From Taurinivorans muris (GTDB taxonomy: Bacteria > Desulfobacterota > Desulfovibrionia > Desulfovibrionales > Desulfovibrionaceae), in the NCBI RefSeq assembly GCF_025232395.1, contig NZ_CP065938.1, positions 1,178,001 through 1,242,000 on the forward strand: a DNA stretch of 64,000 nucleotides. Direction: 5' to 3'. Each line of letters begins with the position of its first letter. Positions within the stretch are counted from its first letter, which is position 1. Positions 37,540-47,188 of the stretch are shown here, in pieces. The position numbers and the translations under genes were made by a program. The notes below the pieces were generated by a model. It had not been told where the DNA came from. It ran no database searches and saw only the letters and a program-made list of their open reading frames with translations.

Positions 37540-38298
37540 TTATTCTTGTCCTTTTTCTTCTATGATACCGTAAATAAGTCTTAATCCGCCATAATACCGT
37601 ACTATCCACGCCCCTTCATACCTGTCGTTGCTGACAATGTCATAAGACCTGCTTTTCAGCTCTTTTTCCCATTCCAAGGCGAAAGGAGTATCCTCATAGG
37701 TATGGTTCCCCACCCAAAAAACGGTGTTTTCCGCTAAAAATACGACATTTGACGGATCACCGACATAAGGAAGCAATGATTTAGGGTCGAACGATACGGC
37801 TAAAAATGCTTGAATTTCCCCGCTCATCAGATAAGGGCGAAGCAAAACGATTTCATTGCCCACGGCATTTTCCCTGATGTCCGCGTAAATTTCACGGGAT
37901 TTCACTTCTTTTTCCGCAATATAATCGAATTGGGCGTAATCCGGAACATAGGAAGGAATAGCGCCTAAAACCTCTCCATAGGGGCTTAATGCATAAATGT
38001 GGGAAATCCATGGGAATTTAGAAAACAAACCGGTAATCGCCTGCGCATTGCCAATATCCAAAATGCTGTCAAGTTCGCGTTCTAATTTTGTCAATTCCTT
38101 ATCAAGACCCGCAAAGGTTTGCGTCAGTCGGCTGTCTATGGGTGAAATCTCCGCAACGGTATAATCGACGACAGCGGGTTTGTTTATATGGGTATAATAA
38201 AATCTTCTCGTATCTTTAAAAGTTCTGGAATCCGTTAAAGAAGAACAAGCTGAACATGCCAAAAGAACACACAGACAAATAATTATATTTTTTTTCAA
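37540..38298 (-). CDS. putative PDC/Cache-like lipoprotein
   Basis: 252 residues from a TTG codon at 38298, supported by AGGAGAAGATT. The signal peptide has a lipobox around LLACSAC with Cys at 15 or 18. The mature part (YTVAEISPIDSRL ... WISHIYALSPYGEVLGAIPS) resembles a Cache/PDC extracellular sensor fold, but there is no output domain. Function unknown. It follows the TPR-protein gene by nine bases. Confidence 0.6.
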   Translation of the reverse strand: MKKNIIICLCVLLACSACSSLTDSRTFKDTRRFYYTHINKPAVVDYTVAEISPIDSRLTQTFAGLDKELTKLERELDSILDIGNAQAITGLFSKFPWISHIYALSPYGEVLGAIPSYVPDYAQFDYIAEKEVKSREIYADIRENAVGNEIVLLRPYLMSGEIQAFLAVSFDPKSLLPYVGDPSNVVFLAENTVFWVGNHTYEDTPFALEWEKELKSRSYDIVSNDRYEGAWIVRYYGGLRLIYGIIEEKGQE

Positions 38299-38307
38299 AA
38301 TCTTCTC

Positions 38308-39795
38308 CTACTTTGCGCGGATTTCCAAGCGTTCAGCAAGTTTTGTCAATAAATCGGCAACATCGGACCGGGACTTCGGATTTTCTTCGCTTTGCGCTGT
38401 CTGCTGAAAATGCGCCTGCTCTGTTTCGTCAATATCATGAGGCATGCTTTCTTGGACGGCGTTTTCTATTTCTGCAAATTCCGGCATGTCATCGCCTTCA
38501 CTGTCCGCAGGCATATCGAAAGAAAGCATTTCATCCAAACCGTTTTCCGCCACCGGAGCTGTTTCTTCAGTCAAAAGATTTTCCGCCGTTTCGGCAGCTT
38601 CCGTGTCTTCCGCCGTATTTTCCGCAAAATCCGCAGCATTTGCTTCCAGTTCCGCAGTATCGGCTTCAAAACCGCCCATATCGGCATTTGCCGCTTCCAG
38701 TGTTGACAAATTTTTCGCCATAGTTCCGAAAGAAGTATCCACTAAATCGTCAATGGCGAGCAATTTTGACTTATCTATTTCAATATTGAGTTCGGGAGCG
38801 AGCATTTTCACATCGGCAATGCGTTCTTCCAGTTCATCTTTATTGCCGTAGCCTCTTGCCAAGAGTTCCTGGTATATTTCCAATGCGCCCTTGTAATCAC
38901 CTTGTTCCGCAAGCAAATCCGCCATGCTTTTCGTTCTGAAAGGGGAATTTTCAAGAGGTTCCACCGTAATATTCGCATCTTTGATGAGTTCCGCCAGCGT
39001 TTCCTTGGTACTCTTCGTTTTTTCCTGCAAAACTTCTTGCTGTTCCGCAAAATTCACATAATTGTCAACATGTGATTTCGGCAGGACAACCGACAAATCA
39101 TCTTCTTCGCCGTTTCCGAATGCGGTATCATCTTCCTCATTGCCGGAAAATTTTTCCAAATCCGCAGGATCTTCCGCATGTTCCTGATTTTCAAAAACAG
39201 CATCTTGCCGTGCGGTTTGCTGCGCCTCGTTTTGCGGCATGCAGGGTTCAACGCCGGAAACACCGGGGGTTTTCGCAAAAACGTTTTTTCCGATATTTTT
39301 CGCAGCATTTACCGTTTCAGCGGAAAAAACAGGGCTTGCGCTTGTTTTTATCGAATTAAGCCCCGCTTCCAAAACCTGCACGATACTCAAGGATTTATTC
39401 CGCATAATCGCACTCATGAAACCAAGGGCGACAGTAAAATCGGAGCTTTCATTTTCCGTTATCGCATATTCGCGCCATGCGTCCCAAAAATCCGGATAAC
39501 TCAAAAACAAGGAAGCCAAACGGGCGACTTCCGCCCCGCATTGGGCTTTACAGCCGCAAATATTCAGCAATTCGATAAGAAAAAGGCGGGCTTCCATAAA
39601 ATCAGGCTGAATATCAAGACCGCGGCGCAAAACCTCAAACGCCTCATTCATCAAATCCGCATTGTTATCTTCAGTCCCGAGCTCCGCCAAAAGCCGTGCA
39701 AGTGGTAAAAACAGCTTTGAATTCGGTTCTAAAGAAACAACTTCTTTATACCATTCCAGTTTCGCATATTTCACTGTTTTATCATCTGCGGACAT
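38308..39795 (-). CDS. tetratricopeptide-repeat protein with an acidic central region
   Basis: 495 residues from the ATG at 39795 (AAGG seven bases upstream). N-terminal TPR-like helices (VVSLEPNSKLFLPLARLLAE, RRGLDIQPDFMEARLFLIEL) and a second TPR around LLAEQGDYKGALEIYQELLA flank very acidic, Glu/Ala-rich, low-complexity stretches near residues 180-240 and 370-470. Cytoplasmic. Likely a scaffold protein; function unknown. It is upstream of the lipoprotein gene in the same direction. Confidence 0.6.
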   Translation of the reverse strand: MSADDKTVKYAKLEWYKEVVSLEPNSKLFLPLARLLAELGTEDNNADLMNEAFEVLRRGLDIQPDFMEARLFLIELLNICGCKAQCGAEVARLASLFLSYPDFWDAWREYAITENESSDFTVALGFMSAIMRNKSLSIVQVLEAGLNSIKTSASPVFSAETVNAAKNIGKNVFAKTPGVSGVEPCMPQNEAQQTARQDAVFENQEHAEDPADLEKFSGNEEDDTAFGNGEEDDLSVVLPKSHVDNYVNFAEQQEVLQEKTKSTKETLAELIKDANITVEPLENSPFRTKSMADLLAEQGDYKGALEIYQELLARGYGNKDELEERIADVKMLAPELNIEIDKSKLLAIDDLVDTSFGTMAKNLSTLEAANADMGGFEADTAELEANAADFAENTAEDTEAAETAENLLTEETAPVAENGLDEMLSFDMPADSEGDDMPEFAEIENAVQESMPHDIDETEQAHFQQTAQSEENPKSRSDVADLLTKLAERLEIRAK

Positions 39796-39831
39796 ATTCA
39801 TACCTTTCATCGAGTTCTTTATAGCACAAAC

Positions 39832-40188
39832 TTATTCACTTAGCAAATCATCTTCCGTTTCGGTCCAAATGGAATGAACAGATTGTTTTTTTTCAAAAAC
39901 ATATAAAATTTCATTTTCACGCACAAAATTCAAACGTTCCCGGACCGCACGCTCGATATAGCCGCTGTCGCTTTGCAAAAGCCTGATTTCTTCGCTCAAA
40001 AAGGCGAGTTTCTGCTGAATGGCTTTCAATTCCTGCTGCATACCGGCATAATGTTCCTGCACGCCTTGCCATGAAAAAATGCTCTGTTCGCTGAAAAGCA
40101 AACGATAGCCGAGCGTCACGTTCAAAAGCAAAGCGAAACTCAAAAACAATGTTTTCCAAAAAAAAGATAAAGAAACCGTTTTTTTCAT
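39832..40188 (-). CDS. DivIC/FtsB-like septum formation initiator
   Basis: 118 residues from the ATG at 40188: one N-terminal membrane helix (SFFWKTLFLSFALLLNVTLG) followed by a coiled-coil segment (QQELKAIQQKLAFLSEEIRL), the pattern of FtsB/DivIC proteins that link division proteins at the septum. A GTG 15 bases upstream is in frame but overlaps the pgsA stop. Short and divergent, hence moderate certainty. Confidence 0.7.
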   Translation of the reverse strand: MKKTVSLSFFWKTLFLSFALLLNVTLGYRLLFSEQSIFSWQGVQEHYAGMQQELKAIQQKLAFLSEEIRLLQSDSGYIERAVRERLNFVRENEILYVFEKKQSVHSIWTETEDDLLSE

Positions 40189-40199
40189 AAAATACGCTC

Positions 40200-40754
40200 T
40201 CACACTTCCTTATCATGCATATCGACACAAAACTGATAAAAATAATTATATCCGGAAAGCACGGTAAAAAAGACCGCCGCATACAACAAGACCATGCCTA
40301 TCAAATGCAAATCCATTCCGAAATAGGGATAATGCAGCATAAGGGGAATAACAGCCAAAATCTGAAATGTCGTTTTCCATTTTCCATACGTGTCGGCAGC
40401 CAAAACTATGCCGTAATCCGCGGCGACCGCCCGAAGCCCCGTAACGGCAAGTTCGCGGATGACAATGATATGCACAGTCCAGGAGGGAATCCAATTAAGG
40501 GAAGCCAGTTCAATAAGCGTAGTGCAAATAAGGAATTTATCAGCCAGCGGGTCCAAAAATTTGCCGAGGCTCGTCACCTGCCCGTAGCGTCTTGCGATAT
40601 AACCGTCAATGAAATCGCTTAGCGCCGCAACGACAAAGAGCGCACACGCAATAAAACACGTAAGTTTTGTGGCAAAAGAAAGAAGCATTAAAACAGGGAT
40701 AATGATAATAATACGAAGAATCGTTATCTTTGTGGCAAGATTAAGATTTTTCAT
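40200..40754 (-). CDS. pgsA: CDP-diacylglycerol--glycerol-3-phosphate 3-phosphatidyltransferase
   Basis: 184 residues from the ATG at 40754 (MKNLNLATKITILRI), the usual PgsA start. Further starts upstream (40799 or 40817) are in frame but not family-like. The CDP-alcohol phosphotransferase motif SDFIDGYIARRYGQVTS ... GKFLDPLADK is complete. Four to five membrane helices. It makes phosphatidylglycerol phosphate in the inner membrane. Confidence 0.92.
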   Translation of the reverse strand: MKNLNLATKITILRIIIIIPVLMLLSFATKLTCFIACALFVVAALSDFIDGYIARRYGQVTSLGKFLDPLADKFLICTTLIELASLNWIPSWTVHIIVIRELAVTGLRAVAADYGIVLAADTYGKWKTTFQILAVIPLMLHYPYFGMDLHLIGMVLLYAAVFFTVLSGYNYFYQFCVDMHDKEV

Positions 40755-40976
40755 AGAACGCAAAACAAGATAAAAAAGTTCTTTTTTTTGTTTAAGCATA
40801 GGAAAACCCACTATCAACCCTAATTAATTTTATTTTTTTTAACATATATTAAAAACTATGGCAAGAATAAAAACAGCACTATTTTTTTTCTTTTTTCAGA
40901 GAAAAAACACAAAATGCAAAAGAAAAAGTTTTGTCTTTTTTGGAAAAATACCGTATGGTTGTCATCAGGAGCAAGC

Positions 40977-42641
40977 ATGAATAAGAAATTTCTGCGCATA
41001 CACCCGCTCGGAGGGCTTGGGGAAATAGGTCTGAACTGTCAAAAATGGGAATGTCCGGAAGGAACGTTCCTTATGGACTGCGGACTTATGTTTCCCGACG
41101 ACAGCCACTACGGGATCGATGCCGTCATTCCCTCATTCGAATCGTTAATCAACAATAAGGAAAAATTCTTGGGAGTTGTTTTAACCCATGGGCACGAAGA
41201 CCATATAGGGGCGTTGCCATGGCTTTTGCGTATCGTTAAAAATATCGATATTTACGGCTCCGCCTTTACGCTTGCTTTGGTCAAACACAAACTCACAGAA
41301 CGGGGACTGCTTGAAAGGGCGAACCTTATCCTTGTGGAAACCTATGATGTCATAACCATCGGTTCGCTTAAGTTTCAGGCGATTCCTGTCTGTCATTCCA
41401 TTCCGGGCGGTTATGCCTATTTTATTGAAAGCCCCATTGGAAAAATAGCATACACGGGCGATTTCAAACTTGATGAATTTTCTGAAGAATATCCCCTTGA
41501 AAACACCTGCGCACTGCAATCCGATTTAAAAGATTTCGCAAAAGACGGAATAAAGCTTTTGCTTTCAGACTCCACAAACATAGAAAACCGCAGACATTCC
41601 GCTTCCGAAAGCATGGTCAGGGAAGGGCTTGACAAAATTTTTACGCAAACCAAAGGCCGTATCATCATTGCGCTTTTCGCAAGCCATATCCAACGTATCG
41701 GCACGGTTTTCGAATTGGCGAAGAAACATGGAAAACACGTCATCATCAGCGGACGGAGCCTTGCAACAAATATCAATATCGCCAATGAGCTCGGTTACCT
41801 GACATCGGAAAATTATTATGTTGAAAACGATGAAACCATAACGGAACTTTCGCGTGAAAACACTATTGTTCTTGCAACCGGCACGCAAGGGGAAGCCCTT
41901 TCCGCCCTGACCCGCATTTCTTCCGGAGAGCACAAGCGCCTCGCCCTGCATGAAGGGGACACTGTCATCATGTCTTCCCGGACTATCCCGGGTAACGCAA
42001 AAGCCGTATCCCGCATGATCAACCAAATGTACAAACAAGGGGCGACGGTGTACAATGACGACCGGTTCACCATTCATGCCACCGGACACGCCTGCCATGC
42101 CGAACTCAAAACAATTTTGGAACTGGCGAAACCTGAACATTTCATCCCGCTGCACGGCGAATACCGGCATTTATCACAACATGCCGCTTTAGCGAAACAA
42201 GTCGGCATTGAACACTGCCACCTTTTGGAAGACGGACAGCCTATCTGCTTTTACGGTGACAATACTTTTGAAATCGAGAAAAGCGAACCCGTGGACTTTG
42301 TGCTTGTTGACGGAAAAGGCGTCGGCGATGTGGGGCGTTTGGTTTTGAAAGAACGAAGAGTCCTATCCAACGAAGGCATTCTGATCGTATCGATTGTCCT
42401 CGCCGAAGAAACGAACGCCGTTCTTTCGGGTCCGTTTGTCCTGTCCCACGGTTTCGTGTTCGAGCAGCAGTTCAATCATTACCTGCAGGACGCCCAGTGT
42501 CTTGTGCTGGAACAACTGGAAATGCCCGACAGCAAAAACCGCGACAAATTGCCGGAAATGATCCGCATAGCGTTAAGAAGATTTTTCCGCGATATTCTCG
42601 GCAGAGAACCCATTATCGAAACCATCATTCATACTGTTTAG
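40977..42641 (+). CDS. rnj: ribonuclease J
   Basis: 554 residues. The metallo-beta-lactamase motif THGHEDHIGALPW, the beta-CASP region with GSGxxxE-like ATGTQGEALSALTRIS, and the late HATGHACHAELK match RNase J, a 5'-3' exo- and endoribonuclease. The start at 40977 has AGGAGC upstream. It lies alone, divergent from pgsA. Confidence 0.92.
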   Translation: MNKKFLRIHPLGGLGEIGLNCQKWECPEGTFLMDCGLMFPDDSHYGIDAVIPSFESLINNKEKFLGVVLTHGHEDHIGALPWLLRIVKNIDIYGSAFTLALVKHKLTERGLLERANLILVETYDVITIGSLKFQAIPVCHSIPGGYAYFIESPIGKIAYTGDFKLDEFSEEYPLENTCALQSDLKDFAKDGIKLLLSDSTNIENRRHSASESMVREGLDKIFTQTKGRIIIALFASHIQRIGTVFELAKKHGKHVIISGRSLATNINIANELGYLTSENYYVENDETITELSRENTIVLATGTQGEALSALTRISSGEHKRLALHEGDTVIMSSRTIPGNAKAVSRMINQMYKQGATVYNDDRFTIHATGHACHAELKTILELAKPEHFIPLHGEYRHLSQHAALAKQVGIEHCHLLEDGQPICFYGDNTFEIEKSEPVDFVLVDGKGVGDVGRLVLKERRVLSNEGILIVSIVLAEETNAVLSGPFVLSHGFVFEQQFNHYLQDAQCLVLEQLEMPDSKNRDKLPEMIRIALRRFFRDILGREPIIETIIHTV

Positions 42642-42729
42642 CCTCCTCCGTCATTCCCGGAGGAAAAATCTTGACGAGCGGATATTTTTTGGTGCAGTAT
42701 GAGCGAAAGAAAATTTTTTTTTAACTCTC

Positions 42730-42756
42730 TATACTTTTATGCAATGTTGCCGATGT
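42730..42756 (+). promoter_or_regulatory. sigma-28-like promoter of cheW
   Basis: TATACTTT, an 11-base spacer and GCCGATGT resemble the flagellar consensus (TAAAGTTT-N11-GCCGATAA) with the right spacing, about 45 bases before the start codon. Confidence 0.55.
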
Positions 42757-42799
42757 ATAAAGTAGCTTGAATTATGTAATTTCTTGAAAGGGGATATTT

Positions 42800-43303
42800 A
42801 TGAGCCAAACGCAAGAAATAAATTCCAACAATAAAGAACCTGACAACAAGATATTGCAGCTGGTATCTTTCAAACTCGGGGAAGAAGAATTTGCCGTCGA
42901 TATTTTGATTGTCAACGACATCATACGCCTTGTGCCGATTACTCCCGTTCCCCATGCGCCCCATTTTATCGAAGGTGTCATTAATTTACGCGGACGTATC
43001 CTGCCGGTTGTGAGCTTCAGAAAACGTTTCCACATGCCGGAAGTCGAACAGACCAACCAAACAAGAATTATCGTCATGGTTTGGGAAAATCAGCTTGTCG
43101 GTTTTTTGGTCGATTCCGTTTCCGAAGTTTTGAGAATACCTTCCAATACGGTTGAAAGCGCTCCGCCGGTTATCGCGGGGGTCGGTGCGGAATATATTGA
43201 AGGTGTTGGAAAAATTGACGATAATTTACTTATTTTATTGAACATGAACTTTTTATTTTCAAACACCCAAGTATCGCAGCTCGATATGCCTACAATAGCA
43301 TAA
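42800..43303 (+). CDS. cheW: chemotaxis coupling protein CheW
   Basis: 167 residues with the CheW fold: QLVSFKLGEEEFAVDILIVN and the conserved FIEGVINLRGRILPVVSFRK. CheW links chemoreceptors to the kinase CheA at the inner membrane. AAAGGGG precedes the ATG. It is single, not inside a che operon, and is preceded by a sigma-28-like promoter, so it joins the motility regulon. Confidence 0.93.
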   Translation: MSQTQEINSNNKEPDNKILQLVSFKLGEEEFAVDILIVNDIIRLVPITPVPHAPHFIEGVINLRGRILPVVSFRKRFHMPEVEQTNQTRIIVMVWENQLVGFLVDSVSEVLRIPSNTVESAPPVIAGVGAEYIEGVGKIDDNLLILLNMNFLFSNTQVSQLDMPTIA

Positions 43304-43341
43304 AAACCGCCTGTACAGCAATTTTTGACATATTGATAAAG

Positions 43342-43372
43342 GAAAAGCACGTATTATTCGTGCTTTTCAATT
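43342..43372 (+). terminator. terminator of cheW
   Basis: A 10-bp stem GAAAAGCACG/CGTGCTTTTC with a 7-base loop, followed by AATTTTTAA. It contains the stop codon of the convergent NFACT gene. Confidence 0.75.
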
Positions 43373-45180
43373 TTTAACCGCTCTTCATATTCCGGAATTA
43401 TTTTTATTTCCAGCGTTCCCTCGCTCTTATCCACATGCACCAACCCCTTTGCGGCATTCTTCATGGGGCGGATGAATTTGGCATAACTGTACTGGACATA
43501 TCCTTTTTCCTGCGTTTTCGCCCAGCTTTTCAAAAGAGCCAAAGCCCCTGCTTCCTGCATGGTCCGGGGCGGAATTTCCTGCTTCGCATGGTCGCGTTTG
43601 ATAAGCACATGGGCGGATGTTCCCTCCGCAATATGCACCCATATGTCATACGGCGATGCCATTTTTAAAACCAAGCCGTTTCCCTTCGTATCACGTCCCC
43701 GCAAAATCATGAAGCCGTCAGAACTGCGAAACACCTGCACTTCTTTCGGGTATTTGCTTATTGCTTTGCTTTTTTCATTTTTTATTGCGGCTTCTTGGCT
43801 GAATTTTGCCTTTTTATTGACATTCTTTATTTTTCCAAGCAAACCGTATTCAAAAACAGGCTGTTTCTCCCCTTTTTTCTTTGTTTCTTTTATGCTTGCG
43901 CCTGCGTCTTCTTCCCAAATCTTATCCAGCACATTCTGCTTTTCCCGTTCCAATTCCTGCCTGCGCCTGACCAAATGCTCAAGCCCGCGTATGCCCCGTG
44001 CCGCCGCATGGAAATAGCCGTGCATGTTTTCACGCACGGTTTTGGCTTTATCAAGAACAATTTTCACTTCCTCGCCCGCATAGTCTTCAAGAATAACGTA
44101 TTCAGCTTTATAATCAGCTGCGAACCGATACAAATTCGCCTGCAGAAGAAGGGCTTCATCTTTTTTTTGAACAAGACGCGCGAGCCTTTCCTCCTCTTCC
44201 GCAAGTTTTATCTCAAGACGGGCAAGACGCTTCAATTGAGCTTGGAATTGTTTTATCGTTCCCGCGGAATTTTGCTTTTGCAGTTTCGCTAAAACCATAT
44301 CTCCGATATATGAAAAAGCTTCAAGAGCATTTTCAAAAACAAGCTCGTTCGCAGCTTGCAGCCCGCTGATATTTTTCAATAATTCCTGAGGAATTTTCCA
44401 TGCGCTCAACAAGAACGCGTCATCGTTTCTGGCGAACCGCAACGGATTGTTTTCTGCCGATTGGTTTACTCTTAACTGCCTTGAATTTTGCGTATATACA
44501 AAAACATCACCTCCGCCGTACTGCAAATCGGCATATAAGGCGGCTTGCTCCTCTTCGGCGAGGTAAGGCAATGTTTTTCTTAAAAAAGGCGTAAGCGTTT
44601 GGTATTCTTTCCAAACATCCTTATCTTGAATCCGGCGCAATTGTGAAAAATCAGCCCAGTACGAATCAAAATTCCCATCAGACAAAGCCGGACTGAGCGT
44701 ATAAGACGCTTCAAAATCAAAATAACCGCCTGCGGGCGAACAAAGGGCGTTTTCCGGGCACTCGAAATGCAATTCAATCCCATGCCTTAAGTCAAGAGAA
44801 ACCCAGCAATCCGAAACTTCCAAAATGATTTTCCGCTCCAGCCAATTCGCAGCGGCGGTTTTTATGTGCTTTCCCGCCAAATGCTTCCGCAAACGCATGA
44901 CAAAAGCGGGAGGTTCATCATTTTTCGTTATACGGCTGTGGCTTAAAAATAAAAACGCCTCTTTACCCTCTTTATATGTCAAATAATGCTTTCGGTCCGC
45001 AAAGACATTTGTTTTCAATGTATCTTTAGCAGAAGCGGAATTTTTTTGCTGAACGTTTGCAAGTCCGTATAAAGAGAACGTGATGACGCCGTCCGCGGCT
45101 TGATAAATTTTTTCTATTCTGGAACCGATCAAAGCCGGCAATAAGTCTTCACAAAAACGGCGAAAAAGGTGTGCGTCCAC
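43354..45180 (-). CDS. NFACT (RqcH-like) RNA-binding protein
   Basis: 608 residues, GTG start at 45180 with GAGG upstream. NFACT-N domain with VMRLRKHLAGKHIKTA, a central coiled coil (RLARLEIKLAEEEERLARLV) and the C-terminal NFACT-R domain with LRGRDTKGNGLVLK and DIWVHIAEGTSAHVLIKRDH. Members add alanine tails to stalled nascent chains (RqcH/Rqc2) or act in related quality control. Where the RqcH DR pair is expected the protein shows ER, so tailing activity is not assured. Confidence 0.82.
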   Translation of the reverse strand: MDAHLFRRFCEDLLPALIGSRIEKIYQAADGVITFSLYGLANVQQKNSASAKDTLKTNVFADRKHYLTYKEGKEAFLFLSHSRITKNDEPPAFVMRLRKHLAGKHIKTAAANWLERKIILEVSDCWVSLDLRHGIELHFECPENALCSPAGGYFDFEASYTLSPALSDGNFDSYWADFSQLRRIQDKDVWKEYQTLTPFLRKTLPYLAEEEQAALYADLQYGGGDVFVYTQNSRQLRVNQSAENNPLRFARNDDAFLLSAWKIPQELLKNISGLQAANELVFENALEAFSYIGDMVLAKLQKQNSAGTIKQFQAQLKRLARLEIKLAEEEERLARLVQKKDEALLLQANLYRFAADYKAEYVILEDYAGEEVKIVLDKAKTVRENMHGYFHAAARGIRGLEHLVRRRQELEREKQNVLDKIWEEDAGASIKETKKKGEKQPVFEYGLLGKIKNVNKKAKFSQEAAIKNEKSKAISKYPKEVQVFRSSDGFMILRGRDTKGNGLVLKMASPYDIWVHIAEGTSAHVLIKRDHAKQEIPPRTMQEAGALALLKSWAKTQEKGYVQYSYAKFIRPMKNAAKGLVHVDKSEGTLEIKIIPEYEERLKIEKHE

Positions 45181-45206
45181 GGCTTCCTCACAAAGTCAAA
45201 AAAAAA

Positions 45207-45230
45207 GCTCTTTTATAATCATAAAAGAGC
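45207..45230 (-). terminator. terminator of dksA
   Basis: A 10-bp stem GCTCTTTTAT/ATAAAAGAGC with a 4-base loop and nine Ts on the minus strand. Confidence 0.85.
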
Positions 45231-45239
45231 CATATATTT

Positions 45240-45602
45240 TTAGCTGCCTTGAATGTCTTCACCCTCTTCCTGACGGGCTTTGCAGTCAACGCACAAAGTT
45301 GTCACAGGCCGGGCTTTCAAACGGGCAACCCCGATCTCTTCTCCGCATTCTTCACAAATTCCGTATGTACCGCTTTCAATACGCTGCTGAGCTTCATATA
45401 TTTTATGAATAAGACGGCGTTCTCTGTCTCGAATGCGCAAAGTAAAGGAACGATCGGACTCCACAGACGCCCTGTCCGTAGGGTCGGCATAGCTGCTTGG
45501 GCTTTCGGTCAGATCTTCCAATGTGGAATCGCCGTTTTGCTGTGCTTCGACAAGCATTTGGTCAAGCAGTTTTTTAAAAAACTCTAAATCGTCAGGTGTC
45601 AA
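45240..45602 (-). CDS. dksA: DksA/TraR-family zinc finger regulator
   Basis: 120 residues if started at the TTG at 45602, which follows the strong ribosome site AGAGGAGG by four bases; an upstream ATG at 45635 is weaker. The C4 zinc finger CEECGEEIGVARLKARPVTT...CVDC and the coiled-coil acidic tip DPTDRASVESDRS are DksA-like. DksA binds RNA polymerase and mediates ppGpp control of rRNA transcription. Confidence 0.85.
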   Translation of the reverse strand: MTPDDLEFFKKLLDQMLVEAQQNGDSTLEDLTESPSSYADPTDRASVESDRSFTLRIRDRERRLIHKIYEAQQRIESGTYGICEECGEEIGVARLKARPVTTLCVDCKARQEEGEDIQGS

Positions 45603-45716
45603 AGTTCCTCCTCTCAATGCTAGTAATCCTAACATGAATTATTGGCATTAAATTTAGCCTCGTTTACGCTGTTTTTAATTCTTTGTAAAGCAAAATATTC
45701 CCTGCCAAACGCCGGA

Positions 45717-46403
45717 TCATTCCTCGATAAAAGACAATAACGCCTTTTCAAGCAAAGCGAAATCACAGCATGTTCCATAATCGATAATGCTGTCGTTGCG
45801 GTAGGAAAGGAAAGGAATTTTCGCAGCCCGCGCAGTTTGCATATCCATGGAACTGTCCCCGATGAAAAGGACCTGATGGGGTTCCAAACCCCATTTGGAC
45901 AAAATTTTCACTGCGCCGTCGGGGGAAGGTTTGGGTTCGCAATAACGGACAGTCATTATGGGATCGAAATATCCGCCCATTTCCAGCCTTTCCAGCATAT
46001 AATCGATAGGTCCCGTCCTGTTGGTATGGATACCCAAAAGAAATTTTCCCGAAAGGGCTTTTAAAAGCGGCACCAAATTTTCCGAAGCTTGAATCATGGG
46101 TTCAATATCACGGGCATAAGAAATTTCCCTGACGGCAATATGCATTTGCTCCCGCAAAGGCTCGGGGGTGATATGCTCAAGGGCTTGGGCAGCCGTGCTC
46201 ATTTGGCAATATTCCCTTTGTTCCGCATTCAATTCCGGCAAACCTAATTTTTTTCGTATCGCATTATAAAAAGCCATATTCGCTTCAACGGAGTCAACCA
46301 AAACACCGTCACAGTCAAAAATCACCCCTTTAGGAATACCTTTGCAGTTTTCTTCAATAAATTCAATTAATTGTTCTAATTTCATACATTGTTGGCAACA
46401 CAT
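45717..46403 (-). CDS. HAD-superfamily phosphatase
   Basis: 228 residues with all HAD motifs: VIFDCDGVLVDS (I), GIHTNRT (II), CEPKPSPD (III, Lys) and LFIGDSSMDMQTARAA (IV). Similar to phosphoglycolate phosphatase-like enzymes; the substrate is unknown. The start at 46403 has AGGA six bases upstream. The first residues MCCQQC are unusual. It follows an unknown gene by eight bases. Confidence 0.82.
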   Translation of the reverse strand: MCCQQCMKLEQLIEFIEENCKGIPKGVIFDCDGVLVDSVEANMAFYNAIRKKLGLPELNAEQREYCQMSTAAQALEHITPEPLREQMHIAVREISYARDIEPMIQASENLVPLLKALSGKFLLGIHTNRTGPIDYMLERLEMGGYFDPIMTVRYCEPKPSPDGAVKILSKWGLEPHQVLFIGDSSMDMQTARAAKIPFLSYRNDSIIDYGTCCDFALLEKALLSFIEE

Positions 46404-46411
46404 ATATTATC

Positions 46412-47149
46412 CTATTTTTTTGCCACAATAAAAATATACTCGTTTTTTTTGCAGCATTTCTCCAATTTGCCAGTTATATAATACATCAAAACATTTTTAT
46501 CAAGTCTATAATAAGAATGATTATCATCTTCAGTAATTTTTTGTCCCGATTCGGCTATTTCCTCCGCCATGGCTTCATCATTAATATAATAGGCTGAAAC
46601 GTCCTGCGTAAAAAATAAAAACGCAGGCAAAAGCTGTTTCCACGAAAAAAGCACGTCTTCGACACAATAGGAAGACTGCACGACATACTCGTTTTCATCC
46701 AATAAATCTTTAAGTTTCCGCTCTTGTTCCAGCAAAGCTTCATTCGCTCGCGCCAATTCCAAATACAGCGCCTCATTATGATATGCGATAAGCAAAATAC
46801 GCTGCGCAAGCTCCTGCATATTCTCTTCCTGAGCCTGCGAAGCCTTTTCCCCCGAAAATTCCTGCAAAGCACATTGTTCATCATAAGAGAGCGCTTCAAC
46901 GCTTTGCATCTGGAAATTGACAGTATCAAGCAAAGAGCCGTTCTTTTCCTTTGCCAGCCGGGCGGTATTTTCCTGTAAATCCTTAAGATACTGCAAGGCG
47001 TATTGCCTGTTCCAGCAAAAAGCGGGACAAGCCGCATAGGCTTTGCTGTTTTGCCCTGTCGGGTCAAGCGCTTTCACGCTGCCGCCGGGTAAAAATTCCT
47101 CATGCATGCGGGGTATTGCGACAATTTCCTGATAATCTTCCAAAGCCAT
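46412..47149 (-). CDS. hypothetical protein
   Basis: 245 residues from the ATG at 47149, which has AAGGA upstream. No recognised domain. A helical middle part (ELARANEALLEQERKLKDLL) may form a coiled coil. The rest is a mixed soluble fold with FSWKQLLPAFLFFTQDVSAY. It sits between a methyltransferase gene and a HAD phosphatase gene, all on the minus strand with small gaps, so co-transcription is likely. Function unknown. Confidence 0.5.
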   Translation of the reverse strand: MALEDYQEIVAIPRMHEEFLPGGSVKALDPTGQNSKAYAACPAFCWNRQYALQYLKDLQENTARLAKEKNGSLLDTVNFQMQSVEALSYDEQCALQEFSGEKASQAQEENMQELAQRILLIAYHNEALYLELARANEALLEQERKLKDLLDENEYVVQSSYCVEDVLFSWKQLLPAFLFFTQDVSAYYINDEAMAEEIAESGQKITEDDNHSYYRLDKNVLMYYITGKLEKCCKKNEYIFIVAKK

Positions 47150-47188
47150 ACTTTTTCCTTTTTCGTACACAATATAATGAAATTTCAA

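Noticed and set aside
42643-42662. Hairpin CCTCCG/CGGAGG after RNase J as a terminator
   Set aside because: On the plus strand it is followed by A residues rather than T residues, so it does not look like a terminator for this gene.
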